From assembly GCA_030581615.1 (NCBI GenBank), contig JAKTTT010000001.1:992001-1056000 (forward strand): DNA of 64,000 nt. Reading direction: 5' to 3'. Position numbers and translations under genes: made by a program. Positions 35,805-46,959 of this stretch are shown piece after piece; position 1 is the stretch's first letter; each line of letters opens with the position of its first letter. The notes beneath the pieces are model-generated. The model saw nothing but the letters and a program-made list of their open reading frames with translations. It searched no databases and was not told where the DNA came from. This DNA comes from Alloascoidea africana. Its lineage: Eukaryota; Ascomycota; Alloascoideomycetes; Alloascoideales; Alloascoideaceae.

Positions 35805-38177
35805 CTACACATATTGCAAATCGCTGACACGTGAGTCGGAATGCCCATGATCAATCTCCACAGCGAACATTCCAACTTCATCTTTCACTTTCTGCCACGC
35901 TTCTAGATTCTCATTGGCCCATACAATAATCGACTCAGAGTAGGCAGACTGAAAAACGGTTAGGATCTGCGTTGATAGCGTTCTAGACGATCGTTACATA
36001 CCATCATCTTATTCCAGTCTGTTTTAAGTAAGGTCATGGTTTGTTGCACTGTAGCTTTGACGGTATTTGTTACTTGCTCAGACTCTCGCTTAGCAACATT
36101 GTAGTATTCTTCCAGCTAAGATTCCTTGTTAGCAACAGAGGTTTAAAAAAAAGAGCACTAATAAGATCTTTCCCAGTACTGCCTACCCTCTTAATCTCTT
36201 CTTTTAGGTTTACAATTTCTTGTCGCATAGCTTGAATTTTTGTCACCAGGTTCGCTCTTCTGGTCGACAAAAGTATGTCTAACACGCCTCCAGTAATTAG
36301 ATTACTCAAGCTAGGGCCCATATGTTTTCCAGGTTTATGCTCATCTTTGCTGACTGTGTCGGCATGCTCCTGGAGACAAGCCTCCTCTTCAGTAACAAGC
36401 AGATTATTTTCATCAGGTTGTGAATTTTCAAAGTTATCGTTGCTATCGAAATCTAGCTGTGTGTCTTCATATTCCTCGTTTAATAAACTGTTCTCACTCA
36501 CTTCTGATCGTTGATATTGATTCGTCGAATCAGTTTCCGAAACCTGTATGCTCGTTCCCAAACCCTCTGAATCGTTTACCTCTACAGTGGCATTCTCTTC
36601 CTCAGTTTGAGCTTCAATCGGCGCTGAGTGGCACATATCTTCATTCATTTTATTTTGTGCTTGCTCAGCTTGAACTAAGCCAGCCTCCAGAGAAACAAGT
36701 CTGTCTTTACTCTTCTTCAAAGAAGCCGCTAGTATAGCCTGTTGTATTTCTTTCAACTTGCGGTATTTCAAAATTCTTCTCAATGCAGTTGCGTACTGGG
36801 ATAGTAGATGTAAAGGCTCTCTAAACGAGATTTTCAACCCAGATGACAAGTCTTCGCTGATTACAAACTGGAGATTCATAGCTTGTGAAATCTGCTGGAT
36901 TGCTGGTATGGGTAATGAAGTATCATCCTGGTCTAATCCAAAGTCGTGAAACTGATCTCGTAAAGCATTCAAGTCTTGAGATATTTGATAATGTCGCTTC
37001 TCTACAGTCAGGACTGTATTTTCTAAAGACGGTGTAACTATTGACCTGTACTTTTTCAGCCTTTTGTCAAGTGGTCTAAGCTCGGTATCATACCTACTAT
37101 GAAATCCATTCAGAGAACTGAGCATTGGAACATGGAACGGTAGGCGTGAGCTGATTGCCTGACTATTATCAGCTAAATTGAGAAATGGGGCAGCAAAGGA
37201 CTCAACAGCAATTGCCCATGGAATTCTCTGGTCCAAGAAAGTGTAAAAGGCGTTGCAGTTTCTTATCTGAGGTATTTCAGCGCATCTGTTCAAAAAAATG
37301 GTCAGCATCCGCTTTCGATGCTCAATCACTGCAAAATCTTCTCTAGCATCTATTGGAGATTTCAAGTACTCTTTTAGGCTGGTTTTCTCGGGAATAGGGG
37401 GAATCACTATCGTTGGGAAGAGTTGGACCAAATGTTTATAAAGAGAATGAAACTCCGAATATCTTCTTTTTATTACCTCATCCTAAGATAATTCTCCATT
37501 AGTGATGTTCCAAAGTTACTGTCAGTCTTTCATACCCTTAACTGTATCATGTAAACAATGTACTTTTCTCCATTCGAGTTTAACATTTTCCCAGCACCAA
37601 TTATCTCTAGTTTAGCATTGGGATAGTCTTTGAGTATCTTTTCAGCATTTGAAGTGATATAGTTGGCTCTAGCCGTGAGTTTGGAGGATGTCGAACAACC
37701 TGAGAGTCTTTGATTTCGGTTATCGTAAGAGATGATATCAATCGAGGACACAGGTTCTTTCATATTCACATAATTTTGCTGATTTGACTGGGCTAAAGAG
37801 GTAGCCTTTAGGACAGGATTGTGCGCATCTTTGCGAACATTGCAGGAGTCAACTGGAACTACAGTATTGGTCATGACATTAGAATGCGTCAAGTTATCGT
37901 TCACAGTTCGTGTATCTTTTTCTGTATGTAGATTCAACGGTTGCGCTATCTGTGGTAAAAACATGTAGCCTTCAAGGTCATACTTGTCATTTGAAGATCC
38001 TAGGATTTGATTTCGATAGCCGAATGCTTTAGAGTTGGCGTAAAGGCTAGAATCAGGAGTAGTAGCTACAGCTGTTGATGTAAAGGGTGTTTGGAACACA
38101 AGAGAGCTCTTAAAAGGCGTCAGTTCTGGTTTAAGGGGGGAATGGAAAAGATTGCTGTTCTCTTCAAGAACAGGCAT
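35805..38177 (-). CDS. SNX41: Sorting nexin Snx41/Atg20 family (PX-BAR), four exons
   Basis: Spliced model of 731 residues: exons 37536-38177, 36187-37482, 36002-36115 and 35805-35948. The introns are 37483-37535 (donor GTATGA), 36116-36186 (donor GTAGGC, branch GCTAAC) and 35949-36001 (donor GTATGT). Joining exons 1 and 2 restores the PX core: AGKMLNSNGEKYIVYMIQLR runs into DEVIKRRYSEFHSLYKHL, then IPPIPEK. A BAR domain follows, interrupted by the acidic low-complexity insertion typical of Snx41/Atg20, and ends in exons 3-4 (LEEYYNVAKRESEQV, TDWNKMM, SAYSESIIVWANENL). These proteins pair with Snx4/Atg24 on PI3P-rich endosomes for retrieval and selective autophagy. The start is uncertain: 38177 is the first in-frame ATG, but coding-like codons continue upstream to about 38255, where an acceptor ahead of TGACTGACGAG could complete an ATG split by an intron. 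Snx41 and Atg20 cannot be separated by eye. Confidence 0.8.
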
Positions 38178-38496
38178 TTTGGTTAAGCCAACAGGCGGAG
38201 ATTTCTGGCCTCCACCAGATATTCTAAACAAGCTGGGAGAATGCTCGTCAGTCACTACGTGAAAGTGTAGCAGACACCGGGTAAACACGATATAGTACTA
38301 ATAATTTCCTCCTAAAGCTCTTTCTTAATTGTAAAGAAAATACAAATAGACAAATGACTAAATTATGAAAATCGCAAGCTCTATAGTTATGTGATAAAAC
38401 TCCATACAAACATATAGATCCAGCCATTTCCAATTAACAAAAAGAAACAGGAGCAGGAATCATAATCAGAGGGGAAAAAGAAAGCGTCTATGTTAT
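38178..38496. other. Spacer between DYN2 and SNX41 (both minus strand)
   Basis: Promoter region of the SNX41-like gene and 3' end of DYN2. It may hold an unresolved small 5' exon of SNX41. Nothing else is seen. Confidence 0.5.
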
Positions 38497-39266
38497 TTAG
38501 CCAATCTTGAAAATGAGAAATGCAAGGGGTCCAATATAGAAATAGATGAAATGATGCGCTTCTACCATCATGTTTATCAAGTTAGATACTTAGAGAATAA
38601 GGGAGGGCGTCAAAAAGAATCTGGAGTCTGATCTTGAGCAGATCAATCACCAATAATGCATACCATGAGTGACATAGCTTCCGAAGTTTTTTCCCACAAT
38701 TACATGCCATGTTCGGCCGAACTTCGTGTCCAACTGGTATCTTGAAGTTAGTAGACGATTCGGCAAAATCAGGGGAATCAAGGTTGGATCTAACTTACAT
38801 CTTTCTTCAAATCTGCAGCTATATCCTTTTCAACTTCATGAGAATTAGCAGCATTGATAGCTGTTCAAGGAAGGTTAGTCAGAGCTATATGCTATTACTC
38901 ACAATCTTTAATTTCATACCCAAATCCAGAACTTGGGCTTTTAGTTCATCAGCCTTCGAATTGATACTGTTAGAAAATAAACAAATCCAAATCCAACAAC
39001 ATATTCTCGCTGAATGCAAAAGCGTTAAATAAAAGTAATAATAGCATATTCATTATTTTTCATTATTCCTTCTGAAATCAAGCCGCCTTAACGATTGAAA
39101 AACATTTGAAAGTTCATACCATATCAACCGATTTGATAACCGCTACAAATGACCAGCAAGCATTCGGTTAGATCATAAAAAGCTTGAAAAAAATCAGCAA
39201 AAGAACTTGGATAGTTTGATGCCGCGTTGATTCGCTTTACTTACGGTTATCCAACACCTTTGACAT
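38497..39266 (-). CDS. DYN2: Dynein light chain LC8 (six exons)
   Basis: Spliced model of 91 residues: exons 39245-39266, 39120-39142, 38920-38953, 38799-38860, 38664-38733 and 38497-38561. The introns are 102, 166, 59, 65 and 102 nt, each with a GTAAGT/GTATGN donor. The product reads as a textbook LC8: NPVIKSVDM, then [12 protein letters not shown], then [18 protein letters not shown], then [20 protein letters not shown]8 is a small dimer that binds TQT-like peptides; in yeasts it serves dynein, nuclear pores (Nup159) and peroxisomes. The length matches the family (about 89-92). The five junctions were chosen by frame and homology; the exon 2/3 junction uses the second AG after the branch site. 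It is divergent from SPT5, with 201 bp between the two ATGs. Confidence 0.93.
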
Positions 39267-39467
39267 TGTTTGCAAAAGACACGATTTCCTTCAGATATTT
39301 CTCCACTCACTGCGAGTTCAAACCACTTGATGTTTTATAAGGTGTTCGGGTGTTTGGCGTTTAAGGTAAGAGGAGGTAGGGTAACTTTGGCTGTTTGGGT
39401 TTTTCATTTCCATCTCCGCCATAGCACGAAAGCCATAGACAGTACAATAGAGTATACAACACGAATC
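39267..39467. promoter_or_regulatory. Shared divergent promoter of DYN2 and SPT5
   Basis: 201 bp separates the two start codons, so both promoters must lie here or reach into the neighbouring gene. No clear TATA box is seen, as is common for housekeeping genes. Confidence 0.6.
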
Positions 39468-42400
39468 ATGTCGGACTATGAATCGGGTGAAAACGTGTAT
39501 GATGATCATCCGAAAGTGAGGACGCGTGGTGGAGATGATGATGAGAATGGTGGAGATTCCTTTTCCTATGAGAGTGAAAAGCGTGAACGGTACAACCAAG
39601 ACGATGACGGAGAGGAAGACGACGATGATGAATCGGAAGAAGAAATCAATTCGAGGGTAAGTGGACCGTTGCAAGACATTATCGCACAGATGTATTGACA
39701 TGTGTTTATAGAAACGAAAGAAACCCAGAAAAGAGAGACGAAACCAGTTTTTGGATGTCGAAGCAGAAGTAGACACTGACGAGGAGGACTTTGAAGATGA
39801 CGATGACGAGCTCGCAAAAGAGGATGGTTTCATTCAAGATCAAAATCTTGAGGATGATGATTCTGGACGGCATGATGATAGGCTACATCGAGAAGTTGAC
39901 AGAAGAAGAGAAGCTTTTCAAGAAGCTGACGCTGAACGACTCGCAGCGGAGTATAGACAAAAATATAGGTCGACAGCTTCAAAGTACCGTGGCGAATCAA
40001 CAGTGGTTTCACAACGTTTGTTATTACCCTCTGTGAACGATCCAAATATTTGGGGTGTTCGGTGCAAGTATGGAAAGGAGAAGGAACTTGTTCGCGCAAT
40101 TCTGAAGAAGAAAATCAGTTTGCAACATTCTGCAAAGCCATTGGAAATCTATTCTTGCTTCCAAAGAGATGGCTTTAATGGCTATATCTACATTGAAGCA
40201 AGAAAGCCGGATGTTGTTGAATACGCTTTGAAGGGTCTTGTCAACGTCTATCCACAAAACAAGATTATGGTGCCTGTCAAAGAATACACTGACTTACTCC
40301 GCGCAATTAAGCAAAACGAGGTAGAGCTTGTACCTGGAACATATGTCCGTATTAAACGTGGCAAATACGCAGGGGATTTGGCAGTCGTGGAGAACCTGTC
40401 CGAGAATGGCCTGGAAGCTCAGCTTCGGCTCTTACCCCGGTTGGATTATGGGAAATTCAATACAGAAAGTGTTGGCGCAGATGGAGAAATTAAAAGGAAG
40501 CGAGTGGTTCACAATGCCAAGGTTCGTCCCCAACAACGGCTTTTTTCTGAGCATGAGGCCTCTCAGTACGACTTGAAAAGCTTACAAAGGCGTGGCAGGA
40601 ATTCATTTTTTTACAAAGGCGATACTTATGAGAATGGATATCTTGTGAAGGATTTTAAGATTACTTTTCTGGAAACTAAGGATGTAAAACCAAAACTTGA
40701 AGAGCTGACAAAGTTGAATTCGACAACTGATGAAGGCATCGATCTTCAGTCTTTGTCTCAATCTTTGAAACAGAGCGCAAGCACGGCTACTTTTCAGCCA
40801 GGTGACCGTGTCGTTGTGGTTTCCGGCGAACAGACTGGTGTTTATGGCCAAGTGTACGCTTCCCAAAATGATATTGTCACGATTATTGTTGATTCGAAAG
40901 AACTTAAAGGCCAAAAGATTGATGTTCCAATGAGGAATTTACGGAAAAAGTTCAGTATTGGTGATCATGTTAGAGTTATTAATGGCAAGCATAAAGATGA
41001 CACTGGTCTAGTGCTACAAATCAAAAACGATCAAATTACTCTGATTAGCGATCTATCGCAAAATGAAATAACTGTTTTCTCAAACTACCTCATTGAAGCT
41101 TCAGACTCTGGAGGTGTTAATTCGGTGGGCCAATATGAACTCCACGATTTAGTTCAGCTTAGTTCTCAAATGGTTGGTTGTATCATTAAAGGTGAGCGTG
41201 AAGCGTTTACCGTTCTTTGCCAAGATGGAACTCCAAGGATTGTTGCCCCTTCGTCGATTTCTTTTAAGATTGACCAAAAGAATCAATCTTTCGCTACTGA
41301 TCGTAGTGGGTCTGAAATTCGAGTGGGTGATACCGTGAAGGAGATTAGTGGCGAGATGAGACAGGGCATCATTTTACATATTTACAGAACCTCCCTTTTC
41401 CTGCACAGTAGGACTATGGCGGAAAATCTGGGGGTATTTGTTACAGATACATCTAAAGTGAACACTGTTGCTGCCAAGGGAGCACGAGTATCAAGAGCTG
41501 GCCCTGACTTGAATAAAATGAATCCAAGACTTCAGATCGGCAATATGCCAGCTCCGATGAACATCCCAAGACAAGGTGGTAGAGATCGAACTCTAAACCA
41601 AACTGTGATCGTGAGACTTGGGCCATATAAGGGCATGCAAGGCATTGTGAAGGATGCGACCGATGCCACTGCCCGTGTTGAGCTTCATTCCAAAAACAAG
41701 ATTATATCGATCCAGAAGGAGAAGCTGGGCTTCTATGACCACTCGGGAAATCTAGTTCCCTATCATGAGTTTATCACTCCCAGAAAAGTTCTTAATGACG
41801 AGGCATTGCCGCAGTTTAAAGGAAACGCAACTCCTGCTTGGGGAAGCTCAATGGGAGGAGGTAGGACACCTGCGTGGGCCAGTGGCGGAAAAACACCGGC
41901 TTGGGCTTCGGAAGGTGGAAAAACTCCTTCATGGGGTGCCAATGGTGGTAACACTCCAGCATATGGCAACGCAGGAGGTAGGACCCCTGCTTATGGAGCC
42001 TCTGGTGGAAGAACACCTGCTTGGTCATCAGCAGGCGGAGGCGGTGGAAAAACTCCAGCCTGGTCTTCTTCTGGTAGGTCCTCGGCATGGGGTGGTCTTG
42101 ATGGCTCAAAGACTCCAGCCGGCTCACGATCAGCATGGGATCCAAATGCAAGATCTGCTCCTTCTCCCTGGGAATCTGGACCAAATTCAATGGCGACTGC
42201 GCGATCCGGAGGATCATGGGGCTACAATGCCAAAACACCTGGAATTTCCAGTGATGTCGCGACACCTGCTGCTTTTCCTACTCCTGGTCCTGTTATGGGT
42301 GCTCCAACCCCTGGAGCAGCTACTTCCCCAGAGTGGAGCGCCGCCACTCCTGGTGTCTATGATGCTAAAACTCCTGGCGTCTATGATGCAAAGACTCCTG

Positions 42401-42477
42401 GTGTAGCTCCAACACCGGCCGCCTGGAATGATGACGATGATGATGATGATTTGCGATACGTTCCGGGTGATGACTAG
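39468..42477 (+). CDS. SPT5: Transcription elongation factor Spt5 (two exons)
   Basis: Exons 39468-39656 and 39712-42477 flank a 55-nt intron (donor GTAAGT, acceptor TTATAG); the spliced protein has 984 residues. Its order is an acidic N-terminus, an NGN domain (about 174-260, IWGVRCKYGKEKELVRAILKKK), several KOW repeats (for example YVRIKRGKYAGDLAVVENL, FQPGDRVVVVSGEQTG, FSIGDHVRVINGKHKDDTG and RLGPYKGMQGIVKD), then a Gly/Pro/Trp-rich C-terminal region from about 765 to 965. That region has repeated TPAW units and two copies of VYDAKTPG. With Spt4 it clamps RNA polymerase II and recruits capping and elongation factors through phosphorylation of the repeat Thr/Ser. The TPAW repeats resemble fission yeast and animals more than S. 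cerevisiae. Confidence 0.95.
41839..42400 (+). repeat. Spt5 C-terminal repeat region (TPAW-type units)
   Basis: The 3' part of SPT5 is a degenerate tandem array. Units such as TPAWASGGK, TPSWGANGGN, TPAYGNAGGR, TPAYGASGGR and TPAWSSAGG lie head to tail, followed by KTPG units. The Thr before Pro is the expected Cdk9/Bur1-type target. Confidence 0.85.
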
Positions 42478-43229
42478 AGAGAAATGTGGAGAAAACTTAT
42501 TTACAGAAAAAGAAAAAGTCAGAGTGAATATGGCTTTGCTGAGCGAGAATCTTAGAGACAGCGAATTGCCAGGTTCGTTCCTTCTTTTTGAAGCAGAACG
42601 GGTCTCTCGTTTTTGATGGAAATAACAACTAATCACAAAAAAGCAGGTCGATATTTTGATAACGATTAATTATATAACACCCAATCTGAAATCTTAGAAC
42701 TTGTAAGCAATTGTCCAGGTCCCATGTCTGCAGATATAGAATCTATAATTTTCCCTCCGGTTTGTGTTTTAGAAGTCAAACTGAAAAAAAAAGGATTACC
42801 ACGCTACCAGAACTTCCGTTTTTGTGTGTTGGTTGTTTTGAACCAACACTTATTGAGCCACACAAAAGCCTTTTTAGTTCTGAAAGAAAGTGGGTCCAAA
42901 AAGTTTCTGGTATAAGATAAAGATAATACGTTTTCAGATGTTGCAATACTTTATGAAAAGCTTGTAATGCGCTGTTGCCCAAGCTATTCCATTATCGCCA
43001 CTAAAGGTTTCATGTAGAAATAGAGTCTCAATGTACTCATTAACTATCAAATGTTAATGCCATGACTTTATATTCAAAGAATCATTACAATAGTAATACC
43101 TATACACCTATTATCACATAATAATCAAATACATACAAATCAAAACTGAAGAATGGAGACTATTGAAAAAAACATCTTCATCCCTTTTGCTTACTGTCTC
43201 CGCGAGAATAAAAGACACTTTAAGAATAA
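42478..43229. other. Convergent intergenic region between SPT5 and the coiled-coil gene
   Basis: It holds only the two 3' ends. Short open frames here have no recognisable content. No tRNA or repeat is seen. Confidence 0.6.
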
Positions 43230-45317
43230 TCAAACCTTGAACAAATTCCTCTTTGATTCATTGCGGTTTTTAGCAGGACTTATCGCAAACTTCATTTTGG
43301 TTCCAGTATTAGCTGTAGTCGTTGCCGCATTCTTGCCCATCCCATTTCCTGATTCAGATGGTCCAGCATTTGGTTTATTGGCTTTAATGCCATTGTTCAA
43401 AACAGCCATACCTGAAATTCTGTTTCTGTTTTGTTTTTGTTGTATCGTAAAAGAACTAGGTTTAGCAGACGACATTAATTTCCGACTTTTGAATATGTTC
43501 TCATCATCTATCCCTTCATCAAATGCAAATTCAGAAACAAGAGCAGAAGAGGCGCCCAGTTTCCTTTTCTTTTTGGGGCCTTGCTTCCCTTGCAGTCCTT
43601 TACTTGGTACGATCACAGCACTCTTCTTTGATGTTATGTGGAAAGGTGAATCATTAAGTAGCCTATTACGACGAATAGATCGCTCAAAAGCATCGCCTCC
43701 ATTGCCTTTCTCGGCGTTTCGTTTGTCGCCCTTCGATCTCATGTCCCCTACCAATTCATCATCATCACTATCATTCCCATCAAAAAGCGACTTTGAAAAT
43801 TTTCGAATGCCACCCTCAGTTACTGTTCTTAAGCCGACACCTTTAGAAACAGGTATTTTGGAAGGAGACAAATCCGGGATTTTGCTTTGAGTAGAAAGTG
43901 CATTGGGCGAGTCGGCTAGCCGTGGCCTCTTACCAGCAATAGCCCTCTGCTTTGACAGTGGACTTGGACTTGGGATTCGAGAAGCACGGTCTCGCGCTTT
44001 TGATGGGCTAGGGCTGAAGCTTGATCTGGATTTTCGCAAACTTGCTATTGTAGGCGACAAAAAAAGCATCGAGCCGGCTCTTGGTCTGGTGGAATTTTTA
44101 GCTAAATCATCATTGTTTATAGATCCAGTTTCAGATGCCCGAAGTGTTGTAGAAGTTTCTTGTGTTTTGGCCTCATTAGGATTCGTCTGCTCTTTTGCAA
44201 TCTTGGAATGTCTTTGCAAGAATGGAGTAACGGAGAATGATGATATTTCAGGTCTCGTTGTTCCTTTCATAGTTGCTGCAGAATCAGCATTCATCAATGC
44301 TTTATCTTCAATATTGGATGACCTTTTAGGAATCGGTTCAGGCGTGAAAACTGAAGATGATGATCTAAAGCTTTCAGGCCCAGCTTGATGCAAAGTGGGC
44401 CTCTTCTTTTGTGTCCTTGCTTTTTTCAACTCCTCTTTACTGTTTGCTAATTGATCGGTGAGAGACTCTATCTTGCCATTCAAAACGGCCTTAGTCGTTG
44501 TGAAATCCTGTTTATTTTTTTCTAGCTCGCTTCTTGCCTCGTTCAGCTGGGTTGATTGCTTTGAAAGTTGCGATTTGAGCTTCTTGATTTCAACTTCCAA
44601 TGTTTTTACAGTTTTACTCACACCAGCACTTTCTCCATTTCCTGAGGCATGTTCTTTTTCATTGTCATTACCACTTTGGTATTTTTTTACTTCTTCTTTT
44701 GTAAATTCTAACTCTTGTTGAAGGCTTTTGTATTGAATTTTGTGATCATCATTCTCTTTCGACAGGCTCGACATTTGAGCCTTCAAATATGATACCTCTG
44801 ATTTCAAACTAGCATTTACTTTCTCCAGTTGCTCAATTTCTTGTCTTTGAATGTTTTCTGTAAACTTTTCTTCTTCCCTTTTCTTATCCAAGTCTCCCAT
44901 AAGATCCATGTCCTTTATATTGTTAGTAACTAGTAAGCATAAAACAAGCTCCATTCAGAAGGATAATAAAAGATTGTAGCAATAGATGAAACCGATGATA
45001 ACTTGACTGCAATAACATACTTGGTTCTTTTTGTCCTCACCGCAGCTCTCATCCTCCAGCTCGCACTCCTCCTCTTGAGTCACCGGCTGCTTTGTATCAA
45101 CATCAAGTTCTTCTCTTACCTTTGTAGTCTTCTGAAAATTCACATAATATTTGCTTGCAATATGGATTCCCTGAACCAACGCTTTCCGCTCGGCATCCCA
45201 GCGATTCAGCTCTTCAATTGCCAAAACCGACTTGTGGTAGTCTACAAACTGCTGTAGTGTAGACTTCACCATTTCTGTTCGCTTACCATTCCCACAGTCT
45301 GTACCAACAATATCCAT
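43230..45317 (-). CDS. Coiled-coil protein with basic Ser/Pro-rich C-terminal half (two exons), not recognised
   Basis: Spliced model of 659 residues: exons 45021-45317 and 43230-44912, with a 108-nt intron (donor GTATGT, branch TACTAAC). The frame joins EDKKNQ to DMDLMGDLDKKREEEKF. The start is the first in-frame ATG (MDIVGTDCGNGKRTEM); upstream codons are open but have no ATG. Residues about 20-75 look helical (FVDYHKSVLAIEELNRWDAERKALV). Residues about 105-310 are a long Lys/Glu-rich coiled coil. The C-terminal half is basic with many SP/TP sites, RIPSPSPLSKQR, SKIPDLSPSKIP, FSVTPFLQR and a terminal KFAISPAKNR. The layout suggests a CDK-regulated nuclear, kinetochore or spindle-pole protein, which is an inference from composition only. 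It is divergent from OST3. Confidence 0.7.
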
Positions 45318-45664
45318 TATCGCAGCGGATTTGTTACAACTTCCGGTTCTACGTCTCTTACCGTTGGTGTTGGTTTGCTTTTGGCTTCCTTCTAGTGTGT
45401 TTGTTTTGGTCACTGGGCGCGTTTGTGTTTTCCACCATCGCTTTGGGACTCATGCATATTCGTGATAAAGTCACATGATGTGAATCACATGACACGTTTC
45501 CATTCTCTATGAGTTGTCCTATTTTGATATCGAACCGTAGAAGATAAATTTGCAAACAGCAGCTTTATTCTTCGTGGAAGATCTGGGACTATAAACTTGG
45601 AAGAAGGGAAGGTGCTTCTACTTACTGACCGGGAAATACAAAGAAATTGCTCAACATAGACGCC
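45318..45664. promoter_or_regulatory. Shared divergent promoter with two TCACATGA motifs
   Basis: 347 bp between the starts of the coiled-coil gene and OST3. Two direct copies of TCACATGA lie at 45471-45478 and 45485-45492, separated by 6 bp. The same octamer occurs upstream of MCD4 and near the Thi74-like gene, so it may be a factor site. It contains an E-box-like CACATG core. Confidence 0.5.
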
Positions 45665-46645
45665 ATGCGAGGAACGAGTCTGATACTATCGTTACTGTTC
45701 CTGTTCTTCCATATCCAAAAGTCTCCAGTTTATGGGCTTTCAGGTGCTGAACTGAAAAAGATTGCAGATCAGGATCCAATCGGCCTAATACATTTGAACA
45801 ATGGAAACTTTGAGAAGATAACTTCAGGGCCCAGAGATTCATATCTCATCATCCTGTTCACAGCAATGGATCAAAGTTTCGGGTGCAAATTATGCCATTC
45901 GTTTATGAGCGATTACGAACTTATTGTACAGAGTTGGAAGCAAGACAGACCTGAAGATACCATGGTTCAGTTTGCAATTGCAGATGTGAGCTCTAACCAG
46001 GTTGGGTTCAAGAAAATGGAGTTAACCAATGTACCCCATGTGTGGATGTACCAACCTGGACCAGAAGATATCGACGGCAAGTTGGGCAGGTTCCAATTTG
46101 GACTCTCGGACGATGGGAATGACGCGAATAGGTTTGCGGAATGGCTGGGAAAAATCCACAATACAACTGTTTTCATACATCGACCATTTGACTACCAGAG
46201 ATTTGCACTCAGTTTTGCAGGAACTTTGTTTGCAATTTTGTTTGTCAAAAAGAGAGCTCCAGTTATTGCCAAAAAGCTTAGTAGGACGCGAGTTTGGGCG
46301 TTTTTGTCCATTGTCTTTATACTCTTGTTTACTTGTGGATACATGTACAACATTATTCGTGGGGTGCCTTTTATTATGCGACACGATGATGGAGGGCTTA
46401 TCTACATAACCGGAGGTCATTCATATCAAGTTGCAATTGAAACGCTGTTGATCAGTTCTGTGTATGGGGCTTGTGGCATATGCGTTGTTTTTCTAACATT
46501 TTTCATTCCAAAGTTGGAAAATGAAAAGTTCAGATCTCTTGCTACAATATTTGCATCAGGGATATTACTCATTGCATACAGTTATCTTTTGTCACTGTTC
46601 AAAGTCAAAGATGAATCCTACCCATTTGAATTGCTAAAACTGTAG
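45665..46645 (+). CDS. OST3: Oligosaccharyltransferase subunit Ost3/Ost6
   Basis: A 326-residue protein starting at MRGTSLILSLLFLFF; the frame is open 18 bp further upstream, but the first ATG is 45665. It has a signal peptide (about 1-24), then a lumenal thioredoxin-like domain with a C74-K-L-C77 active site in GCKLCHSF, then four membrane helices from about residue 180 to the end. Ost3/Ost6 are the oxidoreductase subunits of the ER N-glycosylation complex. They hold substrate cysteines in mixed disulfides so that nearby Asn sites are glycosylated. The length fits the family (about 330-350). Ost3 and Ost6 are alternative subunits and I cannot separate them from sequence alone. Confidence 0.92.
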   Translation: MRGTSLILSLLFLFFHIQKSPVYGLSGAELKKIADQDPIGLIHLNNGNFEKITSGPRDSYLIILFTAMDQSFGCKLCHSFMSDYELIVQSWKQDRPEDTMVQFAIADVSSNQVGFKKMELTNVPHVWMYQPGPEDIDGKLGRFQFGLSDDGNDANRFAEWLGKIHNTTVFIHRPFDYQRFALSFAGTLFAILFVKKRAPVIAKKLSRTRVWAFLSIVFILLFTCGYMYNIIRGVPFIMRHDDGGLIYITGGHSYQVAIETLLISSVYGACGICVVFLTFFIPKLENEKFRSLATIFASGILLIAYSYLLSLFKVKDESYPFELLKL

Positions 46646-46959
46646 CGAGGAATTTCAAACTTAAGCATAATTTGGAAATATTTAGATCTATTGCAAGACT
46701 AGAAGTACATTGGAAATGACATGCTACCATTTGATTAAGTATTTGATCAGAAAGTGCAATATGTTGAAAATGCAGATTGTTAAACAAACCAAAACAAACC
46801 AATTTAAGAGACAGTTGGGTAATGATAGGTATAATATGTTCGTAAATTAATCTAGTAATCTCATTGAACCCAGCAAACCAGAGTAAAATAAATAAACAAC
46901 CGAACAAAAAAAAAAAAAAAAGGCAAAAGGAACTCTTGGTGTTAGCCAAATCACCGAGT
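46646..46959. other. Convergent spacer between OST3 and the transporter gene, with a poly-A run
   Basis: It holds 3' ends only. An A16 run lies at 46906-46921. No gene is seen. Confidence 0.6.

Noticed and set aside
39318-39833. 171-codon minus-strand frame over SPT5 exon 1
   Set aside because: Antisense of the acidic Spt5 N-terminus (Ser-rich low complexity); SPT5 on the plus strand explains the region.
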